Positions 27,501 through 33,296 of a DNA stretch of 33,296 nucleotides are shown in pieces. The translations under genes and the position numbers were made by a program. Under the pieces are notes generated by a model that saw only the letters and a list, made by a program, of their open reading frames with translations, had not been told where the DNA came from and made no database searches. Source of the DNA: Desulfamplus sp. (lineage in GTDB: Bacteria > Desulfobacterota > Desulfobacteria > Desulfobacterales > Desulfobacteraceae); the NCBI GenBank assembly GCA_015231465.1, contig JADGBO010000004.1, positions 4,741 to 38,036 of the forward strand, written 5' to 3'. How positions within the stretch are numbered: position 1 is the stretch's first letter; each line of letters opens with the position of its first letter.

Positions 27501-29775
27501 TCTCCACCCGATCAGGACGGCCGCTCCCCCGGGCAGTGCCCCGGGACTCTCCGTCTGCCCCGGGGTACCACCCTGCCTCTATGGCATAACTGGTTACAAG
27601 GCCGGTAACGGGATGGGTCAACTCCAGCCGATAGCCCCCCCAGTTCACAGGTATCTCTAAAAGGGCCGGGGCATCCCGGGGGATGTCAACGGTAAACTTG
27701 TCCACTGGATAGAAGTTGCGGGAGTACCGCCACTGCCAGGAGTCGTTGGTGTACTCCCAGTAGTAATCCCGCTGCTCCCGTATAACCACGGCCCTGACTC
27801 CGTCAACCCCCACACTCCCTCCGTTTTGATCCACGGCCATCACCTGGAATCCGGCCACCGAGTCCCCGGGGACCTGGTCACCATCGCCCCTGGCAAGGCT
27901 CCTTATGGCCACCAGGGATTCCGCCGGCCACACCTGCCAGGTTCGGGTTCTAACCACGGGTCTCCCACCGGATTCGTAAAGGCTTACATTGGATGTTAGC
28001 CAGGCAGGAGAGGAGATGTTGTTCCACTGGTTTCCAAGCCTGATGGTTCCCCTTCCGTCACCGTCCAGGAGCAGGGAGTCGGTTTTGAAATGCCTGTCAA
28101 AGGTCTCGGAGGCATTGCCGAAGATATAACCGGGCCAGGTTTCGGGAAAAAGCTCCCGGGCAGGTTTCAGATAGATATCCGCATCTGCCCTGCTGCCCGA
28201 TGCCGGGGCTCCGTAAAGAAAATCTCCTTTCAGGGAGATGGTGAGATCGTTGTCTATGCCCAGGATATCCCCCTGGCCCGGGGGATTGTCCAAGTCCAGC
28301 TTCATCCTTTCGGGAAGGAATTCAGCCACGGTGAAAAGATAGGGTTTCAGGGGCTGCCCCGCATACTCAAACTCCACCCGCCAGGTTCCGGTCAATGCAT
28401 CCCCGGGAAGAAGATAGCTATGGGTATGGTAGTTCATGGTGCGGCCTCTCCAGGAGAACTGATGAACCATGCGGCCGTCTGGTCTGTATATCATTGCCTT
28501 TACCGGCAGGGCTCCGGCCATGAGTCCGTCATGCCTGCGTAAAAGGCCGTCCATAACCACGGTCTCCCCTGGTCTGTATATGTCCCTGGGCCCGTAAACA
28601 AACATATCCACAGGTCTCATGGGCTCTGCCGCTGCCCTGAATTCGGAGAGATCCATGGCAGGAACATCCATGGGCAGAAGGGAGATATGACGGCCATGAC
28701 GGCCAATTATGTAATGGATATCCTTGAAAGCTCCCTCCATGTATGCAACACCATTTTCATGGCTCAGGGTTTTTGCCGTGCATCGCCCCTTTTTGTCATA
28801 CACCTCGACGGATGCTCCGGCCATGGGCAGTGCCGTGTCAAGGTACTGGACCTCCACCTGGAGGGCATTGGAGTACTTTCGCACATGGAGCCCCACATTG
28901 CTGATGGAGAACCAGGTGCTGCTGTACTGGTAGTCGTACACTCCCGCACCCCGGAGTACGGCCACATAGATTCCCGGCTCCTCCAACTCGGCAATGTTTG
29001 TAATGGGGATCTTTGCCTCGGTGCGTATATCCTTTTTTATATTAAGGTCCCACCGGCCCGAATAGACCAGATCCGCGTACCTGTTAAGCTCCTGGCCCAT
29101 GTAGTAGGCAATGTTATGCTGTCTGCCCATCTCCTGGAAAAAATCGTTGTAAAATCGCTCTTTTATCCTGAAAAAATCAATGTCTGCCCGGGATATGTTC
29201 ACACTGCTCACCGGGATGCCCCGGCCCAGGGCCCAGGGCAGTATGAATCCCCTGGAGCCGAACATTATCATGTTCTGGACCGGCCTTGTTTTTACATTGA
29301 AACTTACGGCACGGTCCAGGGCAGCACCGGAAAGGGCCTTGAGACCCTTGTGAATTTTAATTGTGTAACCGGTATCCGGTTCAATGTTGGAAAAATAGAC
29401 CACCAGGGGGTCATCCGAGACAACCCATCCCCCTTCCACGGCAGAACCATCTTCGGTAAATATGGAGAGAAAGCTCTCTATCCTGCGGCCGGCATCTATG
29501 GGTTGGGAAAAGGTGACGGCAAGGGCATTCTCTCCACCTATGCTCTGCTGGGACGCAAAATGGGCAACAAACTCATCCTGTCCGGGATGGGCAACAATCT
29601 CATCCTGTCCGGAATGGGCAACAATCTCATCCTGCCCGGGAACGGTTTCATCCAGGGCGGAGATTATCCGGGGATGAGCTGCCTGCCCAAGGGAGAAGAG
29701 CCCAATAAAAAGAGACAAGGCAAGTACCCTGGATATTGAACAGCTTTCTCCGAAAAAAAACATTTTTTTTCCCAT
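24583..29775 (-). CDS. Bacterial alpha-2-macroglobulin family protein (thioester-containing)
   Basis: 1730 aa; N-terminal signal; MG-type domains (RPVDMFVYGPRDIYRPGETV); thioester motif GYPHGCLEQTASAVFP (CLEQ codons at 26002-26013). Confidence 0.92.
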   Translation of the reverse strand: MGKKMFFFGESCSISRVLALSLFIGLFSLGQAAHPRIISALDETVPGQDEIVAHSGQDEIVAHPGQDEFVAHFASQQSIGGENALAVTFSQPIDAGRRIESFLSIFTEDGSAVEGGWVVSDDPLVVYFSNIEPDTGYTIKIHKGLKALSGAALDRAVSFNVKTRPVQNMIMFGSRGFILPWALGRGIPVSSVNISRADIDFFRIKERFYNDFFQEMGRQHNIAYYMGQELNRYADLVYSGRWDLNIKKDIRTEAKIPITNIAELEEPGIYVAVLRGAGVYDYQYSSTWFSISNVGLHVRKYSNALQVEVQYLDTALPMAGASVEVYDKKGRCTAKTLSHENGVAYMEGAFKDIHYIIGRHGRHISLLPMDVPAMDLSEFRAAAEPMRPVDMFVYGPRDIYRPGETVVMDGLLRRHDGLMAGALPVKAMIYRPDGRMVHQFSWRGRTMNYHTHSYLLPGDALTGTWRVEFEYAGQPLKPYLFTVAEFLPERMKLDLDNPPGQGDILGIDNDLTISLKGDFLYGAPASGSRADADIYLKPARELFPETWPGYIFGNASETFDRHFKTDSLLLDGDGRGTIRLGNQWNNISSPAWLTSNVSLYESGGRPVVRTRTWQVWPAESLVAIRSLARGDGDQVPGDSVAGFQVMAVDQNGGSVGVDGVRAVVIREQRDYYWEYTNDSWQWRYSRNFYPVDKFTVDIPRDAPALLEIPVNWGGYRLELTHPVTGLVTSYAIEAGWYPGADGESRGTARGSGRPDRVEIILDKKSYSPGDTAKVLLRAPEGGSGYLFVEADTNLVTRPVTIPPGGGTFDLHVDPSWSRHDIYISALIVRPGEARIQALPKRAVGLIHLPLDRSDRKISLEIDLPHKIEPDRFIEVPVRVKMPRETPGESIWVTLAAVDVGILNLTGFATPSPWEYFFQPRRYGVEIHDLYQKLIEPGQGAWAAHRFGGDAPRLSRGGDRPSTDVQIVSIHREALPVDGDGTALFSLKIPDFNGSLRFMAVAHGPGSFGSADQEVTVAAPVVVQIAMPRFLSMGDRTQVMLEVANLSGISQNMDIHVEMTPPVRALGPASHQLSMEPGRRVDLSIPVIAEKGVGRSVITCRIEGIVKNGADGVPDTQGSAIMKDTPGSVIGEDTPGSVIGENAPGSVIGENAPGSVIGEDTPGSVFGEDTPGSVIGKDTPGSVLIKKWFIETRPPYPAVTQSWRKQLGPGEEFSMPPEALAGVMDDTMVVQAAMGSLPSMNIADHIRFLNGYPHGCLEQTASAVFPHVILSSGDFRTLGITSMDDGERLERVSLGIQRLLEKQKSGGGFGLWSADGPEDYWLTAYVTDFLLNAREAGYGVPRDSLSRALDRLLIYVRRPGTVKPPLYTTGSHYTASARAYAAMVLARVQSLTLGDARSLYLSMKDGFQTPLGAVQAGIALYLAGDAPLALEALENALALAQNNLKTQGRKGRYYGDYGSDLRDAALAFYLLSTHVPDFPGRGEFLMHVNHLLGTRQWLSTQERNSLVMAGYSAMKQEGGFWRARVNAPGSMIEEGKGFRTVMARGTSVRDFSITNLGDIPLFIDVVMNGYPDQKPDPVTSGVSVRRRYLNMSGEEIMPDGSFSMGMRVLVELSFQADERLPHAIVVDMLPACMELEDPSLLGSSAVDDLMVEGKTVAQWHGNFAILHKEYRDDRFAAALDIMGGKTFRLFYPTRVVTPGEFMVPPPMIEDMYRPYIRGIGDSLPLIKSINR
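26231..26446 (-). repeat. In-frame 27-bp (9-aa) x8 tandem repeat in the macroglobulin
   Basis: acactccccggggtatcctccccaatc-type units every 27 bp from 26231; encodes (D/N)(T/A)PGSVIGE. Confidence 0.96.
29560..29640 (-). repeat. In-frame 27-bp (9-aa) x3 tandem repeat near the macroglobulin N-terminus
   Basis: atgggcaacaatctcatcctgtccggg at 29560, 29587 and 29614; encodes GQDEIVAHS. Confidence 0.93.
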
Positions 29776-29820
29776 GAACCCCTCCTTTATGTTGTGGATT
29801 TAAGCATTTAAATATAGAAT

Positions 29821-29903
29821 TTATATGAAAGTCCCCATATTTTAAGTAAGGGCGTATTGCAATACGCCCCTACTTCGATTGTGGCGGTGGGCCGCCATGG
29901 CCG
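29821..29903 (-). repeat. Double-hairpin element carrying a nested GTAGGGGCG palindrome
   Basis: Reverse strand: ggccatggcggcccaccgccacaatcgaa[gtaggggcgtattgcaatacgcccttac]ttaaaatatggggactttcatataa. Confidence 0.8.
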
Positions 29904-30125
29904 TTTATATGAAAGTCGTCCGTAGGGGCGATTAATGAATCACCCCTGCTTTCTTAAGGATGTCCGATTTGGGTGACACTTGGAAATGATAACGGAATTT
30001 CCGTCAAAAGATCAAGGTATTTTGCATAAAAGCACAACGCCTCTGCCCTTTCTCCCGGTTGCCGTTTATAACCTCATTGCGGTAAAATAAAAAATTAGGC
30101 CTTGATCATTGTTTCGGTCGGCAAC

Positions 30126-30317
30126 GTAGGGGCGAACCTGTGTGTTCGCCCTTCGCCAGGGCAGACACACAGGTCTGCCCCTACAAGATGGAGACACTGG
30201 CCGAAAAGATGATCAAGCCCCAAAATTATCGGCCATAACCATCATTTAGGCCAAGATTGTAGGGGCGGGTACCATACCCGCCCTGTTTTGGGGGCAGATA
30301 TGGAATCTGCCCCTATG
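30126..30317. repeat. Two double-hairpin GTAGGGGC...GCCCCTAC elements upstream of uvrB
   Basis: 30126-30184: GGGCGAAC/GTTCGCCC and GGGCAGAC/GTCTGCCC stems; 30260-30317: GGGCGGGT/ACCCGCCC and GGCAGAT/ATCTGCC stems; both followed by gatgatcaagccc...aaattatc. Confidence 0.88.
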
Positions 30318-30368
30318 AATTGGACCAAACGATGATCAAGCCCACAAATTATCAGATATGGATTAATT

Positions 30369-32408
30369 ATGAACAATTTTTCCCTACACTCTCCCTTCCA
30401 GCCCACAGGGGATCAGCCAGGTGCCATAAAATCCCTTGTCCAGGGTGTTCTGGACGGAGAAAAACATCAGGTTCTTCTTGGTGTGACCGGTTCAGGAAAG
30501 ACTTTTACAATGGCCAATGTCATTGCCGGAACAGGAAAGCCTTCCCTTGTAATCGCCCCCAACAAAACCCTTGCAGCCCAGCTTTACAATGAGTTTAAAG
30601 CACTTTTTCCGGAAAATGCCGTTGAGTATTTTGTCAGTTATTATGACTATTACCAGCCCGAAGCGTATATCCCATCCAGCGATACTTATATTCAGAAGGA
30701 TTCAGCCGTCAACGAGATGATAGACAAGATGCGGCACTCGGCCACCCGTTCGGCCCTGGCAAGGGAAGATGTTATCGTGGTTTCAAGCGTATCGTGTATT
30801 TACGGTCTCGGGGCTCCTGAGGAGTATCTTGCCCTCAGGGTGGAGGTCTCCCTGGATATGGAAAAATCCCGGGAGAATCTCATCGCCGATCTTGTGGAGA
30901 TACAGTATGAGAGAAACGACGTTGATTTTCACAGGGGCACATTCAGGGTTCGGGGGGACAGGATAGAGATTTTCCCGGCCTATGAGGAGAACAGAGCCCT
31001 TCGCATAGATTTTTTCGGGGATACCATTGAGAGCATCAGTGAAATAGATCCCCTTAAAGGAGATGTGCTGAACTCCCTCAAAGCTACAGCGGTCTATCCG
31101 GCATCCCATTATGTAACTGTCAAGGAGACGAGAAAGAGGGCGGTGGAGGCCATCATGGAGGAGCTTAGGGAACGTCTCGAATTTTTATATGAAGACAAAC
31201 GCCTGCTTGAAGCCCAGCGCCTTGATGAACGTACCCGTTACGATCTGGAGATGATCAATGAGATGGGATACTGCAGCGGCATTGAAAATTACTCCAGGCA
31301 CCTCACAGGCAGGGCCCCGGGGGAGCCTCCTCCAACCCTGCTGGACTATTTTCCGGATGATCTTTTGATATTTTTTGACGAAAGCCATATCTCGGTGCCC
31401 CAGATCGGAGCCATGTACAAAGGTGATCGCTCCAGGAAAGAGACCCTGGTGGAACACGGCTTCCGCCTTCCCTCGGCGCTTGATAACCGCCCCCTTACCT
31501 TTGACGAGTTCCGCCGTAAAGTTGGCCAGGCAATATATGTGTCGGCCACACCGGCTGAATATGAGATGGAGATGGCCGGAACCTCCGTTGTGGAGCAGAT
31601 TGTAAGACCCACAGGTCTTCTGGATCCAGTAATTGAGGTTAGGGATGCAAGGCATCAGGTGGATGATCTCCATGAAGAGATATTGAAACGGACCAATGCC
31701 CATGAAAGGGTGCTTGTGACAACCCTGACGAAACGCATGGCCGAGGATCTTGCAGAATATTTTGCCGATCTATCCATAAAGGTCAAGTATCTCCATTCAG
31801 ACATAGGCACTGTGGAGCGCATTGATATTATCCAGGATCTGAGAAAAGGGGTATTCGATGTTCTAATAGGCATAAATCTTCTCCGGGAGGGGCTTGACAT
31901 TCCGGAGGTATCCCTGGTTGCCATTCTTGATGCGGATAAGGAGGGATTTCTGCGATCATTCAGATCCCTGATCCAGACCTTTGGACGGGCAGCAAGAAAC
32001 GCTTCGGGAAAGGTGATTCTCTATGCCGACAAAATTACCAAATCCATGGCAAGGGCCATGGAAGAGACTGACCGGAGAAGGGAGATTCAAAAGGCTTATA
32101 ACATAAGACACGGCATCACGCCGGCCACGATTATAAAGGAAATCAGCTCCTTTGACTACTCCATGCATAAAGAGCCTTCAAAGGGAGATAATCTTCTGGA
32201 TATTCGCGTTGAAGAGGCCCTTGCTGCCTATGGAGCAGGAGCCTCATCACCTGAAAACGATAAAGGGATTCCTTCCCGCCGGGCCGGCAAAGCTCTTGAA
32301 ATGGTAATAGCTGATCTGGAGAGTGAGATGAAGAGGGCCGCAGAAGAGTTGAGATTTGAAGAAGCGGCCCGTTTAAGGGACAAGATCAAGGAGCTTAAAA
32401 CGTCATGA
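30369..32408 (+). CDS. uvrB: Excinuclease ABC subunit B
   Basis: [70 protein letters not shown]-terminal UVR motif. Confidence 0.97.
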   Translation: MNNFSLHSPFQPTGDQPGAIKSLVQGVLDGEKHQVLLGVTGSGKTFTMANVIAGTGKPSLVIAPNKTLAAQLYNEFKALFPENAVEYFVSYYDYYQPEAYIPSSDTYIQKDSAVNEMIDKMRHSATRSALAREDVIVVSSVSCIYGLGAPEEYLALRVEVSLDMEKSRENLIADLVEIQYERNDVDFHRGTFRVRGDRIEIFPAYEENRALRIDFFGDTIESISEIDPLKGDVLNSLKATAVYPASHYVTVKETRKRAVEAIMEELRERLEFLYEDKRLLEAQRLDERTRYDLEMINEMGYCSGIENYSRHLTGRAPGEPPPTLLDYFPDDLLIFFDESHISVPQIGAMYKGDRSRKETLVEHGFRLPSALDNRPLTFDEFRRKVGQAIYVSATPAEYEMEMAGTSVVEQIVRPTGLLDPVIEVRDARHQVDDLHEEILKRTNAHERVLVTTLTKRMAEDLAEYFADLSIKVKYLHSDIGTVERIDIIQDLRKGVFDVLIGINLLREGLDIPEVSLVAILDADKEGFLRSFRSLIQTFGRAARNASGKVILYADKITKSMARAMEETDRRREIQKAYNIRHGITPATIIKEISSFDYSMHKEPSKGDNLLDIRVEEALAAYGAGASSPENDKGIPSRRAGKALEMVIADLESEMKRAAEELRFEEAARLRDKIKELKTS

Positions 32409-32580
32409 TGTCGTTAAATAACTGAATGTCTTCACCCGGCGGGGTACTTATCAGTGGGAGCTATTGGCCGATGTTTTCGCTGTAACCTACGATTTACCTT
32501 GAGAAAATAATCATCCCCATGTATTTTATATGGGTTTTTTAGATAATAAATGGCATTCAAAATATGACGGGGATGAGCAA

Positions 32581-33216
32581 ATGGGCATACATGAGCGAAA
32601 ACAGAGGGAAAAGGAGATGCGCCGAAAACAGATCATGGAGGCTGCAAAAAAGGTCTTTTCGGCCAAAGGGTTCAACAGGGCAACAATGGAAGAGATCGCC
32701 GGAGAAGCGGAGTTGAGTCCCGGCACCATCTATCTCTATTTTAAAAATAAGGAGGAGCTGCACACATCCCTTTCCATTGATCTGCTGGGATATATAACTT
32801 CGTTGATGAAAAAGATTATAAACATCAAAAGCATTGATGCCGAAGAGAAAATGAAAAAACTCAAAGAGACTTTCATCGACGTTTATGAATATGACTCCAT
32901 GGTACTGATAAATCTCTTCCATCTCCAGTCCGGGGAGACATTGCAGAATCTTTCCGAAGAGGTTCTGGAACGACTGAAAGAGACCTCGGCCAATGCCGTA
33001 AGTGCCATTACCTCCATTGTAAAGGAAGGTATTGACAATGGTATTTTCGTGGAGAAACATCCGGTGGCCCTTGCCGATATCATATGGGCCACCTATTCGG
33101 GGGTGGTCCTGTGGGTGGACAGCAAACGTCTTTTGAATAATGAAAAGGATTTTGTTCGGCAAACCCTGGAAACTGCCTTTGAGATCATGCTCAATGGATT
33201 CAAGGTCAAAGAGTGA
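32581..33216 (+). CDS. TetR/AcrR family transcriptional regulator
   Basis: RRKQIMEAAKKVFSAKGFNRATMEEIAGEAELSPGTIYLYFKNKEEL. ATG 32581 with GGGGATGAG upstream preferred; the ORF extends to ATG 32530. Confidence 0.9.
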   Translation: MGIHERKQREKEMRRKQIMEAAKKVFSAKGFNRATMEEIAGEAELSPGTIYLYFKNKEELHTSLSIDLLGYITSLMKKIINIKSIDAEEKMKKLKETFIDVYEYDSMVLINLFHLQSGETLQNLSEEVLERLKETSANAVSAITSIVKEGIDNGIFVEKHPVALADIIWATYSGVVLWVDSKRLLNNEKDFVRQTLETAFEIMLNGFKVKE

Positions 33217-33296
33217 ACAACACTACTGCTTGACATAAGGGTTATCTCGTATTAAACAATGTTCCTTGAAATAAATGATTTATAGACTTCTTAAGG

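Noticed and set aside
25978-27660. 560-aa plus-strand ORF opposite the macroglobulin
   Set aside because: Translation is G/P/H-rich with repeats mirroring the antisense array; the minus strand carries a complete A2M with CLEQ motif. A shadow ORF of GC-rich coding DNA.
28687-29739. 350-aa plus-strand ORF
   Set aside because: Antisense to the macroglobulin N-terminal half, no recognisable domain.

Overview
The 33.3 kb window looks like a deltaproteobacterial (Desulfobacterota-like) chromosome segment; the taxon is inferred from gene content only. Most genes are ordinary: partial hybrid sensor kinase, NUDIX hydrolase, nrdD/nrdG-type anaerobic RNR and activase, rsmE, an acidic disordered protein next to valS, valS, REC-GGDEF, lepA, a 2-TM protein with a possible degenerate PLD-like domain, a Uma2-family protein, two paralogous FG-GAP-type exported proteins, a porin-like protein, a thioester alpha-2-macroglobulin, uvrB and a TetR regulator. 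The unusual part is the repeat content. (1) At least ten short tandem arrays lie in frame inside protein-coding genes, all with periods divisible by 3 (15, 18, 21, 24, 27, 30, 36, 48 bp). Their sequences are mostly unrelated, and they sit at interdomain linkers or surface insertions in a kinase, NrdG, ValS, an acidic protein, both FG-GAP paralogs and the macroglobulin. (2) Several dispersed hairpin families occupy intergenic regions: a ~100-bp terminal-inverted-repeat element (4 copies), a ~70-bp double-hairpin element with compensatory stem changes (3 copies in tandem plus dispersed copies), GTAGGGGC...GCCCCTAC hairpins, and a 70-bp inverted pair flanking the porin gene. One element is inserted inside another. 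No CRISPR array, tRNA, rRNA or transposase gene was recognised.
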